The position numbers were made by a program, and so were the translations under genes. Below are positions 21,841 through 32,916 of a stretch of 64,000 nt of DNA, piece by piece. The first letter of the stretch is position 1. Every line of letters begins with the position of its first letter. Source of the DNA: Spizellomyces punctatus DAOM BR117 (lineage: Eukaryota; Chytridiomycota; Chytridiomycetes; Spizellomycetales; Spizellomycetaceae); assembly GCF_000182565.1 (NCBI RefSeq), contig NW_015971542.1:1075736-1139735 (forward strand), read 5' to 3'. Under the pieces are notes generated by a model. The model made no database searches, was not told the origin of the DNA, and was given only the letters and a program-made list of their open reading frames with translations.

Positions 21841-23313
21841 CTACGTATTGAAATACTTGCTCGCATAAGCCGCCATTTTGTTTCTCGACTCAACTAGCCC
21901 TCCATCTTGTCTATCCACAACAACGACATCCAACCCCCCAAAATTACATTTCATCAACCTTTCCAAAGCCGGCAAGAGTTCTTTACCCGGCGCATACGTT
22001 CCGGAATTATTATCCATAACCACTTGCCAATCCTTTCCTAACGCACTTGGTTCAACAGTGAGATCCCACCCCCCAAGGGGCCTCACATGGAATTCACCCG
22101 CAAATCGGACATACTCGGAACAATTTGAATGTAATGCATGCTTTGATGCAAAATCCACTAAAAAAGCCGCACCGGTTTCTGAGAACCTTAGAGTTTCGTC
22201 ATCGATAATGTAGGTGTACATGCATGGTTTGGGGATGGCTGGATGGGGGATGGCGGGTTGTACGGCCCCCGCATTCCAAAATAAAAGTCCCATAAAGTCG
22301 TATCCGTTTTGTAGGATTCCACCGCCATTGCCTCCTGTCCTCGCATACAACATGCGATGCGCAGCTTGGATCCCACTCTTGACACCAAAACTCATGGGAG
22401 AGCTAAAAATGGTTTGAGCGGCTTTGTAGGCTGTATTCCAATGTTGTTTTTGTGTGGATGAAAAGTAGGTTTCTATATTGGTTAGATGGATTTTCCAGGT
22501 TGCGTAGGGTCTTGTGTCGTTTTGGCGGGTCAGGGCGCCTAGGAGGGGTGAATAGTGGATTGTGTGGCGGACTGGGCCGGCGAATGTGTAAGGGGGGACG
22601 GGTGATGCTGGGGTTGTTGTGATGGACAATGTGATTGTGCCGCGGTGTCGAGTGGAGAGAGTCAGTGGGAGTGTGTGGGTAGTTGGTTCCAGAGGAGTTT
22701 GACACTAATGGCAAAAAGGGTCGGTGAAGGATACAGAGTGTTTGGGTGTTTTTGTTTTTTTCTTTTACCTTTCCGACGATCTCGTCATTGGGGACATGTA
22801 AATCCTTATCCCATACCGAAATGTATAGAATAGCGTTAGAGGGTACGTTATTGACTTTCCAGGTTTCGTTCCAAGTGGGTGTCAAGGTATTGCTGATACA
22901 TGTTGAACTAAATATAGGCAACATGTCACATTTTTCACCCGTCTTGATGTGTTGCTATTGAGTGAAAAACGTACCAATATGATATACAGTTATCAATCGT
23001 GGCTCGAAAGTAGGGATCTGCGGTGCCAATGATATCCATCTTTGGTAGATCCTGGTACGATAAAAATAAACAATTACCAACAATGTTTTTTTTTTGCTGG
23101 AGTTGAATGAGTTGTACGTACCCGTGCCCCAATAAATGTTACAGCGACATCCACACCATCGCTATAGGGTGTTCCCTGCGTCGGGTGCGGGGGAGTCGTG
23201 GTCGACTCTGCAGGGCCGCTCGTGTCGGTGGGTGCATAGGCGGGTGGACGGGGCGGAAGGGCGGGGGGGAGGTCGTCGGAGGGGAGGGAGCTTGTGCGGG
23301 GAAAAATGTTCAT
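21841..23313 (-). CDS. Fungal C2-domain protein
   Basis: The start at 23313 gives MNIFPRTSSLPSDDLPP and a Pro-rich leader. The C2 sandwich follows over several short exons: VDVAVTFIGAR, DLPKMDIIGTADPYFRATID (Ca-binding loop 1 with Asp residues), NTLTPTWNETWKVNNVPSNA and LYISVWDKDLHVPNDEIVGK. Thus the loop Asp residues of a calcium- or phospholipid-binding C2 domain are present. A long C-terminal domain (about 22590-21841) reads GPVRHTIHYSPLLGALTR, MYTYIIDDETLRFSETGAAF, QVVMDNNSGTYAPGKELLPA and LVESRNKMAAYASKYFNT. I associate this C2 plus 'VMDNNSGTYAP' arrangement with uncharacterised fungal proteins. No catalytic function is known. It is divergent from the zinc-finger gene at 23488, about 175 bp away. 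Confidence 0.8.
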
Positions 23314-23487
23314 TTGTTGGATAGAGGGCCGAAACCTCCAAAGATGGGGGAAGGAAATTGGGAAAGAAATGGAGGACGTTGGGATAAGACGATGCCGCGA
23401 AAACCTCAACGCGAATGCACAGCACGTGTCAAGTGTTCAAAAGCACACCTCCACAAAAAGTCAACTGTTCAAAATTCCGTTCTAAAA

Positions 23488-24201
23488 ATGTCCACCTGGA
23501 CATGCACCCAGTGCGAAACCCTCAACCCCCTCGACACAACAACCTGCAACACATGCACATTTCGCCGCCCCCGCAAAAAATCCCACAAACAACCCGACGA
23601 CGAACTCGTTGATTACCACCTCCAAAAACAAATTGAAGAAGCCCGTCGAAAATCCCTTGCAGACGTCCCGCTCCCCCGTCCCGCTGAATGTCTAGTCGAA
23701 ATCACAAAAGATGGCACGGCGGTTCCTGTAGCGGGTTGGGAAGTCAAAACGAAACGTAAAACAACGAAACGGAATTTGGAAACCGATACAGATGACGATA
23801 GAGACGCTAAATACTCTGAGCGGACTCGGACAAGGTTGAGAACCAAAGACCGTGAATCCCAATCAACCCGTCCCAATGATTACCCTACACGTTCAAAAGT
23901 AGCCCAACGCTCAAATGAGCTTGAGGCCGATACCCTTCGCAAACGATCAACACAATCAAAACAGGATATACCCAAAGCCGCCGACAAGCGCAAAACAAGG
24001 TACGCAAAAGTCAACAAGTTCAATGTTTATTCCTTTCTCTAAACTCTATACAGTTATCGGGACCCTCCTTTGGTATCTAATCAGTGTACCAAACAATGGG
24101 ACGAAAGCGGAGGTCCTGTGGACCAGTTGTATAAAGTCACTTGTGGAAATGTAACGATTATGGTGGGGTTGAATGGGAGGAATGCTAAACAGCCGTGTTG
24201 A
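23488..24201 (+). CDS. RanBP2-type zinc finger protein
   Basis: The start at 23488 encodes MSTWTCTQCETLNPLDTTTC followed by NTCTFRRP, a RanBP2/NZF zinc ribbon (WxCxxC...N...CxxC) at residues 4-27. Such ribbons bind ubiquitin or single-stranded RNA. The middle is charged, rich in Lys, Arg, Asp and Thr (KTKRKTTKRN; RTRTRLRTKDRE), probably disordered. One intron (about 24000-24050) joins a final exon with YRDPPLVSNQCTKQWDESGG and TCGNVTIMVGLNGRNAKQPC. That exon is conserved-looking, but I do not recognise it. About 220 residues. The full open frame extends upstream to 23107 in the same frame, but 23488 is preferred because translation then opens on the zinc finger. Confidence 0.7.
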
Positions 24202-24361
24202 GCTTGCTTCTTGATGGGCACTGTATATAGTTTGAAAACGAATCCACAACATGTTGAAAAGTTGTTTAAAAACAAAAAAAGAAGCGAAAACGCACACACT
24301 GGCTATCAAAACAAAAACCAAACATGCCCGAATATGTATTTTTTTTTTGGAGGTTCTTTTG

Positions 24362-26772
24362 CTAAACCTGTACCCCATCCGTTTTTGCAGCTCGCAAACT
24401 CTTGATCTCCTCCTCAGCAGCCACCAACCTCCGATGAGCATCCTCAAGCGCAACCTCCAAAGCCGTATAACTCTCCAAAAGCGTCTCCAAATCCACTTCC
24501 AGCTGCCCTTCTTCACCCGATTCCATAGCCTGTCGAAGCATATTGATTATATGCTGCGTTTCGGATTTGGTGGGTGTACGCGGTGTTTGCGTTGAGGGTG
24601 TTTGAGGGATTTGGAGCGTTTCTTTTGGGAGGGGGGTGACGATGGGGGGTGGTGTTGGTTTGGGTGGGGTGGCTGTTGGCCGATCGGTTTGACCGGATTG
24701 GAGCATGAGATGAGGGGGTGGGGGTAACGAGGGGGGAGGGAAGAGAGAAATAAGCGGTGATCGGGCGCCGCTGGGTCCCATCCGTGGCATGGGTCGACTG
24801 GGAATGGGGGACGCGGCTGCGCTGCCCCCTGCAGAGGAATGAGTTGTTGAACTCGGTTTGGATTCTTTAATGTCCGGCGTTGATGTTTGCGAGGGGGGAG
24901 GTGTCGCGGGGGGTGTACTAACTGCCAAAGGAGTCGATTCCGCTTCTTTTGGGTTCTCAACCCCTTGTGCCTGCCCAATCAATACCGTATCCACCGTTTT
25001 TGAAATCCCAGGTTTGGGCGTACTGGGCGGCGGAGGAATCCCTGCACTCCCCACTTTTCGAATCCGATTCAACCTTGCGGTTGCTCTCTTCCTTGACGGG
25101 GCTGCCGCAGACTCCCGTTTCGTCGACCCAGATGCTGAAGTTGCTATCGATGCACTGGACGGGGACTTTATCATGTGTGGTTCGGGCGTACCGGAGCTTA
25201 ATGGTGTGCCAAAGTAGGAAATTCGACGATCGACCTCTGCGGATGCTGAGCGGAGGTGGGGGGCAAACATGAATGTGTCGCGGCGGTTGTTGGTGCCTAT
25301 TGTGAATAGTGTGAGATCTCCTGGAGGTCTATGGTGATGGTGATGAAGCTACACTTGCCTGGTAGTGGAGACAACCCATCTTCAACGGGGAGCGGTTTCG
25401 GAGGAGGCGGAACTAATGAAAATGACAATGGAAATCCGATCAATCACACTACCAACAACTAATATTTGGGGGGAGAGGTAAAAGTCAGAACAAAACAACG
25501 AAAACATACCAATCATATCATTTGTAAACTTTTTAATCAACTCTGCGATATCCACATTTCCACTCATACTAGCCAACTGCAACGGCGTCTGTCCACTCTT
25601 ATTTGTCCGTTCCCTTTCACACCCCCTCATGACCAACCACTTTGCACACTCTTTAGCATTCCGCGTCGCAGCAACATGAAGCGGCGTATTCCCAACCGCA
25701 TTCACAGTGTTGAGATTTGCCCCATGGTCAATGAGAAGCGACGCAATAGCCTCGTGGTTATTGAAACACGCAATATGGAGCGGTCCTTTACCGGTTTCAT
25801 CGTAGATATCCGTATCGGCTCGTGCGATGAGGAGACGCAGGACGCATTCGTGGTGTCCTCCCACTGCAGCGTAGTAAAGGGGTGTGAGGTTTTGTGCATC
25901 GGGACAATTGACCCATGCTCCATAGCCGATTAACGTCTAACACTCATGTGAGCATCGAATGATCCAAACAAACATACGTACATGGATGTCATACCTGTAA
26001 AGCAGTAATCTTGTTATTCTGAGCGGCAACATGTAATGGTGTTTTCCACCCGTCTCGTTTCCCGATACGGTAATCCAGCAATGCACCGTTTTCAATGAGT
26101 GTGGAAATCATGTCCTTGTCATTGTTCATGACGGCAATGGTGAGGGGTGTATCTAACCGTCATAGTTAGCATTTATTCAAGATAAAGAAAACAATACAGA
26201 ACGTAACGGTATTCATGTGAACGTTTGTACATACCTCCAGCCTCGGTCCAAAAGTTTGGGTCAAAGCCCTTTACTCCCTTTTCCTTGACTTTATCCACAC
26301 TGCCTTTCTGGACATCCTCTACAAACTTTTTCTGCTTTTTCTTGCTGTTTAACGATGGGGATCCCCCTCCTGCATCCGAATCTGCAGTCGCAGACGAAGC
26401 CAGTATGCGATGTTTGGGTATAAATTCCAAAAAGGTCTACCAACCGCAAAAGAGTTCAGCATTCATAGCACCGTTCCATATAGGAAAGAGAGAAACCTTC
26501 AAACTCACATTTGATTCACTAACATACGTCCCTAGCTCCCGTTTCTCATCCAAAAACTTTCCCTGCTTCCCACTCTTGACATCCGCCGGCAAATACAATC
26601 CAAAATTCAAAGCCTCGTCCACCGTCGATGCCATTTTTTCTATAATCTGCTTCTTGATGGACCAGACCATGTCTTTTAGGTTAGCTTTGATGGCTTTTTG
26701 CCAGTCGTGGGATGGAAGTGAAATTCGGAGGACGACCGCTGCTGGCGGTGTCGTGATTGTTGGAGTCGACAT
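24362..26772 (-). CDS. SHANK-like scaffold: SPN domain plus ankyrin repeats and C-terminal coiled coil
   Basis: Exon 1 (26772 to about 26440) reads VVLRISLPSHDWQKAIKANL, DMVWSIKKQIIEKM, LNFGLYLPAD and GKFLDEKRELGTYV. The next exon gives FLEFIPKHRI and KKFVEDVQKGSVDKVKEKGV, then KGFDPNFWTEAGD. This matches the SHANK/ProSAP N-terminal SPN fold (ubiquitin-like, Ras-binding) and the linker leading into ankyrin repeats. About six repeats follow: TPLTIAVMNNDKDMISTLIE, TPLHVAAQNNKITALQTLI, LTPLYYAAVGGHHECVLRLL, GPLHIACFNNHEAIASLLID, GNTPLHVAATRNAKECAKWL and QTPLQLASMSGNVDIAELIK. After about 25380 a Pro/Ser-rich tail ends in a coiled coil (LLESYTALEVALEDAHRRL). SH3, PDZ and SAM domains of animal SHANKs are absent. 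The role is likely a cortical or membrane scaffold, by inference. Confidence 0.85.
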
Positions 26773-27825
26773 GACGACTTGCTTTCTCTTTAGTATTTGA
26801 GCTCGTCTTTTTTCTCAAATCTCTGTCGTATGTGCGTTACAATAAGTTGAAAACGCAACCCATAGAAGCGCGCAGTGAGGATGTGCATTATACTGGTGTT
26901 TCTATGAATAGTCACATTCTACGGGTATTAAAAGATGGGATAAACAATGATTGAATACATGGGCGGTTCGTGGCTTTAACAAAAGTTTATAATGCGGCGA
27001 GGACGTAGAAAGCTGTTGGCTGTTGAAGGTGTGTGCGGTGGTTAGTTGTCTTTCCTTTTTTTATCTCGTCCTTTTGCAGCATAGCGGAGATTCATGCGCA
27101 CTGCGGAGGCTTGCATGGCTGCCCATTGCAAACCCATTCACTTTTAAGCGAAATAATTCTGAATAACAACATCATCTTCATCTCAAGGCTTCTTGTAACG
27201 ATAGTCGAGAACTTTCTTCGCAGACCTCTCTGGTGCAGTCCGATTTTGAAGGGATGTCTAGTGGCAACCGCCATATCTAGTGTTCCTGTGTAGTGTCCAC
27301 AGACAGCAGAGGGACGTTTGTCGGATCATTACGTAATGCAAACTCCGTTCCTTTCAGAATGCTGTTCTATACGGTAGTTTATGGATTCGTCCATGTCTGT
27401 GTGTAATCTGAGTTTCATGTTTCTCCAGAGTATTCCGGTTATTGGCAATGATGTCTCAGTTGCAACCTTACTGCCTGATTTCCAAACATTCACACACCCT
27501 ATTCGTTTTGGGGTCCCGGTGACCCTAATTCATTGCAAATGTAGTCCATTTTTGTAGCCCATTCCGTCGGCACTCTATCCTTCCAGTGTGCCTGCATAGT
27601 CCTTTTGCACTCGGTCTACTTTCATAGTCCCCGCTCTTTTGCAGCAACTGGCACTCACTGTTCATCTTCTTGTTTGCTTGTTGGGTGCATTCGTTCGTCA
27701 CGTGACCATGATCGTGCTCTGATGATGGCCCAGGAATATGCTCCAAACCAACCTTGGAACACTTTGCTGACAACAAGGAAAGGCATCTTCTACAGGAGTA
27801 GCGCGCATTAAAAGAAGGGAGATGC
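26773..27825. other. Intergenic region, no gene supported
   Basis: About 1 kb upstream of the SHANK-like gene. Several 60-90 codon frames occur on both strands, but none resembles a known family and composition is ordinary. It presumably contains that gene's promoter near 26780-26880. Confidence 0.45.
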
Positions 27826-27831
27826 GCAGCC

Positions 27832-27895
27832 TGACGTCACGGTCGTTATGTATATCGCAGATAGCGATGGGTCACCACCTGTTTCCGCATAAATA
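27832..27895 (+). promoter_or_regulatory. Candidate promoter: CRE palindrome and TATA-like box
   Basis: A perfect TGACGTCA palindrome (27832-27839, the ATF/CREB site) lies about 50 bp upstream of CATAAATAG (near 27888). Spacing suits a fungal core promoter directed rightward, toward the decayed coding sequence that begins near 27970. No transcript evidence is available. Confidence 0.35.
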
Positions 27896-27969
27896 GCGGC
27901 GGGTTTGGCGATTTTCCGTCCATCACTCGGCTAGTTGCGAGAACAAGATATTTCTAAAAGCATACTGAA

Positions 27970-28683
27970 AGGTGCCAATGTAGGTGTATTTGGGGTTCAT
28001 AACCTTGTCTGAAGCGAGGCACTAAACACAGCTCCTCTTGTTCTACTGTAGCACTGTGAAAAGCGCATAATGGAAGCTGAAATTGTCGAACTAAAAGAGG
28101 AAGTCGCAATCCTCAAAGCAAAAAGGTTAAGCGATTAGAACAGTGAGCGGAGCACCACCTGGAGGGTGATCGTACCGCGGTGCATGACCTTTTCCCGGGT
28201 TCCAAACCGGCAGAACCCAAGTACGTGACCAAAGAGCAATACAAGCGGTCTCTCTGCACGATCGAGAAGCTCTGAAGATATCGGAACCGGCTGCCTACGA
28301 ATCAATAAAGAGAGCATTTTTACTCCACTCCATTTTGCTTACGAGGATAAGGACTCGAAATCAAAGAGTCCAAACTGTCCCTGGAGCCCATCGCTCAAGG
28401 AAGCTCTGTTTTAACGAAAGAGGTGACACAGCATGGGCAGAGCGGTGCTCTTCTTTTGGTCGAATATTCAGAGGCTAAAGGCGAAGCCAAATGGTATCCG
28501 GTCTGCGCCCTCGTTCAAGACATTGATCAGACGCATGAGAAACCAGTCAGACGAGTTGTGTGGTACAACTTTGAAATCTGGAAGCCACTGCTGGACCGGA
28601 TACTTGAACGGATAACTGACGAACAAGGTGCCAAAAATCAAGCCAATTTCGACCGGGCAATGGGCATTGAAGGAGAAAGGTAG
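27970..28683 (+). pseudogene. Decayed coding locus of unknown origin
   Basis: Several protein-like stretches occur in order on the plus strand but are interrupted by stops and frame changes. They are a coiled-coil start MEAEIVELKEEVAILKAK at about 28071, then HHLEGDRTAVHDLFPGSKPA and KYVTKEQYKRSL at about 28150-28270, then an open 86-codon frame (28423-28683, MTQHGQSGALLLVEYSEAKG ... RVVWYNFEIWKPLLDRIL). No single spliced model with normal intron lengths connects them. A conventional promoter lies upstream. I do not recognise the family. It could also be a real gene whose introns I misread, or a small gene confined to 28423-28683. Confidence 0.35.
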
Positions 28684-28983
28684 CAAGGAGGAATAAGCGC
28701 AGGCAAAAAAGCGGCACTAAGACAGAGTGAGGGTTTATCAATTGGCTCAAGATGTGTAAAGGGGGCAAGGAACTTGGGTGCATGGGAGGAAAAAAGTCAC
28801 ATTTGTACAGGAAACAGTCAATAGTATGAAGAGTATTGCATGTATTGTCCAGACCGGGGTTCGCAGAAAGTGATCTAATCCACTCTCACTCATTCCACAT
28901 GGTTTTCATTGGCAATCTGTCCATTACTTTCGCTGTCTCTACCCCACTCCCTCCCATCCAATCACGTGACAATATCCAAGAGA

Positions 28984-29106
28984 CAAAAGACTTAGCCCCC
29001 GTAGGGGCATCCACTCAGTTCTAGCGTGTCATCCTTGCGCAGGGGCCATGCTAATCTTCTCTGTATCGATTCCAATTTTAATTGATGTCAGAGGGCCCCG
29101 AAGGAC
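28984..29106 (-). ncRNA. U6 spliceosomal snRNA
   Basis: Read on the minus strand, the core is TTAAAATTGGAATCGATACA followed by GAGAAGATTAGCATGGCCCC and TGCGCAAGGATGACACGC. This includes the invariant ACAGAGA box, the AGC triad and the internal stem-loop of U6. The 5' end is a GTCCTTCGGGGCC stem-loop. The 3' end forms a GCCCC-TAC-GGGGC hairpin and stops at TTTT (28985-28988), a Pol III terminator. A TATAAATA box at about 29136-29143 lies about 30 bp upstream of the inferred start, as in gene-external Pol III promoters. Its product is the catalytic core RNA of the spliceosome. The 3' end is extended and GC-rich relative to the usual U6. Confidence 0.95.
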
Positions 29107-29309
29107 CTTGACAATTGACTAAGGAGTGATTTGGTATTTATAGTGAGAATATCATTGTTGTTTACAGACTGTGGGTTATGTGTTTCAGAATGTTTGTGGG
29201 TGACTGTGTGGAATGAAAGACATGTGAGATCAGATGACGTTAAACTCAGCAATGGAGTGCTTAGTACTCTTGTTCATGCGCACTATGCATTAAACCAAAT
29301 GTCCATGTA

Positions 29310-29695
29310 GATGGAGTGTGTGCATGTGTGTGTATGTGTGTAGAATGTATAACAAATAGATTATTCCCTCCCAATAGCATTCTGAATGTATAGAAATTCC
29401 ACTTGTGTGTGTGTGTGTGTGTGTGTGTGAATATCCCAATAGAAAAGACAAATGTCAATTGTAATGAGTGTATATGTGAGAGTGTGTGTGTGTGTGTAGA
29501 TGAGAGAGAATTCCCCTTTACTTGTGTGTGTGTGTGTGTGTGTGAATTACTTGTTCTCTCTCTCTCTCTCTCTCTAGTCTTGAATCAACTAGCGTTTGTG
29601 TGTGTTGGATATTCTCTCTCTCTCTTTTGTATTCAATCAATTAGTGTGTATATGAGAGAGAATATTCCTTTATAAATGCATGCATTATTCTATAT

Positions 29696-29730
<35 letters not shown>
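29310..29730. repeat. Cluster of (GT)n and (TC)n microsatellites
   Basis: GT runs occur around 29318-29343, 29403-29428, 29482-29498 and 29524-29543. TC runs occur around 29555-29576, 29611-29626 and 29699-29727. Between them a semi-repeated phrase (ATGAGAGAGAATTCCCTTTA / ATGAGAGAGAATATTCCTTTA and neighbouring AATCAA...TAGTGTGT) shows that a larger unit of about 110 bp was duplicated with the simple repeats. It lies between the divergently transcribed U6 gene and the RhoGAP gene. Confidence 0.85.
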
Positions 29731-29733
<3 letters not shown>

Positions 29734-29957
29734 GTGTATGTGGATGGAGTGTGATATGTTTATGGAACAAGAGAGAGGGGATAATAACAATCATTTATAT
29801 TATTTGTGAGGCGTTTCTTTATACGCGCTTCTTCTTCTTGTTTCTCACCATCATCATCATCATCATTGGTATTCTCACACACACTCAATAGTTGGATTAT
29901 TATTCTCACAAACACACTTGCTACCGCATTACGCATTCTCCCTTCTCCCTTCCGCAC

Positions 29958-32916
29958 ATGGACAAACCACTCAAGGCACGCGCACTCTGGGACTATTCTG
30001 CTATAGAGGACAATGAACTGGATTTATGTGTGGGTGATTATATTGATATTATAGAGTTGTGTAATAGTGACTGGTATGAGGGGAGTATCAATGGAAAGAC
30101 GGGTTTCTTTCCTGCCAATAGAGTAGAGTTGATTCCCTTTATTCAGGTATGGAATTACTCTTGCATTCTCATATTCATTCACTCATTTGTTCTTTCTAGG
30201 AACGCTCGCCTGCTGCGGCTGCTGCGTTTGCGCAAGGCGCTGACAAGGAAAATCCATTCGAGGACGACAAGGTCATACCCCCTCTGCCCGCTCATGCTCA
30301 TCCTCCCGGGCATCCCCACGATGGCGCAAACACACACGCGACACACGAAAAGGACTGGAAGAGCGTCGCGCAGCCAGACGGTCAAACGTATTTCTGGAAT
30401 GCACATACAGGCGAAACCGCCTGGTCTACTGGGAATGGGAGTGCGAGTGGGAGTGGTCGGACGAGTGCGAGTACGAGTGCTTGGGGACAAGAGGGGCCCG
30501 TAACGTCCACGGACGGCTTTAATGCAAGTGGCGCTGATCGCAGCGCTCATGGAGAAGCGCCCACGGAAAAGGATGCAGGGACAAGCGACTTGCTATCAGA
30601 CCTGGCGCGCGTCATTGACGAGTTTGATGCTGGGCCCGTGAGTGATGTACGTTGTTCCTTTTTTTTTGCATACACAAGAGTGACTGCGTTTTCATGACAC
30701 GCGTCCATCTTGTAGACCTCTATTCATTCCTTGACGGGGAGTTTGCTTACGCTGCCGCCACAGAAAATGGAGAGTGGGAGTGGTGCAAGGGAGGTGGACA
30801 CACCCGTGTCGTCACCGTCGTCGGGTGTCCAAAACACATATGGGGAGGGAAATGGATTGCACGGCTCGCACGGACTGCAGGAATTCCACGAGGCAACGAC
30901 CGCATCGGGCTCGCATCCAGAGTCGACACCCTTGTCGTCGTCGTCTAGATCGGGCTCTGCACATGGACAATCACAAGAAGAGACACCCTTGTCACCGATA
31001 TCAAACTCTAACCAAGACGAACTCTGGAACGTTGTCCCTCCGCCACCTCCACCCCCACCCCCCCTCTTTCTCGATGAACCCGACGAGCCCGACACACCCA
31101 TCACAACCGTTCCCCCCGAAATCATTCGCCGCGAAGGCTACATCTCCCTCAAACAAAAGTCCCCCCCAAAAGGCACATGGACCACCACATTTGCCATCCT
31201 AACCGTCGGATTCCTCATCTTGTACCCATCCGCCAAATCCAAACGTAAACCCTCGCGTGTACTACGGTTATCGAGTGTACAGTTGGATGCCGTTGGGCGA
31301 CAACATACGAAACGCAAGCATGCGTTTTCACTTGTTTGTGATGAGGGGGGATTCTTGGTTCAGCCTGCCAAAGACTCGGAGGTGTGGGAGTGGATGGATG
31401 CGATTCGGGAGGCGAGTCGGGAGAGGTCGACTCCAAGTGAGGTGAGCATGTGCGGAAATTTGTTTTCCATTTCGCATTTTAGAGTGTCTTGCTTGCACGG
31501 GAGAGTATCGCTGGTTGTTTTTGGGACGATCCCTAGCCTGTGGCATTTCTCAATACGTGTAACGCCCTTGGCCACGTTCTTACGCAAAAAGTGCCCTCTG
31601 TCTTTTATTTAGTACGAAAACGCCACGTCCAAACTCTTTGCTGCAAGGGACGAATCCGATTCCGGAAAACAAGGTACGAACCTCACATAAAACCCTCGTT
31701 ACTCGTACTCTTTATAAAGTGCTTTCGTTTCGTATCATCCAGATGATGTAGCCAAACCACGGTCCCGCCGCCCAACCACCAGCCGCCCGGACGAAGATTC
31801 CGGAAAAAGTAACGTAAAGTCCAAATTGGGGGCGTTCTTGTTCAAGCGGGTATGTGTTGCATTGTGTTTTGGATGAGGGGTTATGAGTAACCAGAGTGTC
31901 TTTTAGCCGAGTGTGGATAAGTTGAAGGAGAAGGGGATTATTAGGGATGAAGGTATGGTCGTTTTTGGTGATGCGGGTGTAGTTGTTATTTTTTTGCTTA
32001 TTTTTTTGTGGGTTTGGGTTTTGTTTTTGTATCTGCGTACGTGCACACACACACACACACACACATACACACACACACACGCACGCACAAAAAGACCAAG
32101 TATTCGGCGGCAACCTCGCAACCCAAACAACCCCAACAACTCCCATTCCCCCCGTCATCACCGCCTGCATCACCCAAGTAGACCGCCGCGGCCTCGAATC
32201 ACAAGGCATATACCGCCTAAGTGGCAACGCGAGCACGGTGCAAAAGATTCGAGTTGGATTTAATTCAAGTGAGATTTGTCTTTTGACTTGTGTCATTAGG
32301 TCCATTGTTGATATTTTTTTTATTTTTTTGTAGAGGAATCGGTGGATTTATCGGATGAGGGGTTGGATATTAATGTTGTTGCGAGTGTTTTAAAATGTGA
32401 GTGCTCGTTTTTTCGCTTTTGGGTTGCATGAGTAAATGTGTTTTGTTTAATGCTTTTTTTGGGTTTTTTTAGTGTACTTGAGGGAATTACAAGAACCCGT
32501 TATACCATTTGCGTTTTACGAAAAGTTTATACAAGCTGCCAGTGCGTACCCTTCCCTCCACTCTTCCCCCTCTCTCCCCCTTTTTAAACTCTTACCTCCC
32601 CCCTTTTCATTTTACAGAACAACCAGACTACGACACCCGCCTCTGCGACCTAAAAACCCTCATCCAATCCCTCCCCCTCCCAAACTACACCACCCTCGAA
32701 TACCTCTTTCGACACCTCTCCCGCGTCTCCTCCCACTCCCATACCAATAAAATGGAACCCGCCAATTTGGCCATTGTGTTTGGACCTACCCTGTTACGCC
32801 CACCCGATAATATGGCGAGTATGGGATCTGAACTTATGAATATGTCTTGGTGTAATGCGGTTGTTGAAGGGGTTTTGGTGCAGGTTGAGTGGGTTTTTGA
32901 TGGGGATACTTGTTGA
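29958..32916 (+). CDS. RhoGAP with SH3, WW and PH domains
   Basis: This Rho-family GTPase-activating protein has many small exons. Exon 1 (29958-30146) is an SH3 domain (KARALWDYSAIEDNELDL, DWYEGSINGKTGFFPANRVE). Exon 2 (about 30201-30648) contains a WW domain (DWKSVAQPDGQTYFWNAHTG, ETAWST; the usual final Pro is missing). A Ser-rich and polyproline linker leads to a PH domain (EGYISLKQKSPPKGTW ... SEVWEWMDAIREAS). The RhoGAP domain spans about 32095-32900: VITACITQVDRRGLESQGIY, RLSG with the arginine finger, LYLRELQEPVIPFAFYEKF and KMEPANLAIVFGPTLL. The order SH3-WW-PH-RhoGAP matches the animal ARHGAP9/12/15/27 group. One intron contains a long AC repeat (about 32041-32085). Confidence 0.9.
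32041..32086. repeat. (AC)n microsatellite inside a RhoGAP intron
   Basis: An interrupted AC run sits in the intron immediately before the first RhoGAP-domain exon, near its 3' splice site. Length changes could alter splicing efficiency, which is inference. Confidence 0.85.

Noticed and set aside
28190-28270. Possible tRNA (GGGTTCCAAACCGG resembles a T arm)
   Set aside because: No matching acceptor, D or anticodon stems could be drawn.
30747-31125. Gly/Ser-rich minus-strand frame opposite the RhoGAP linker
   Set aside because: It is the complement of the polyproline/Ser-rich linker in the real gene.
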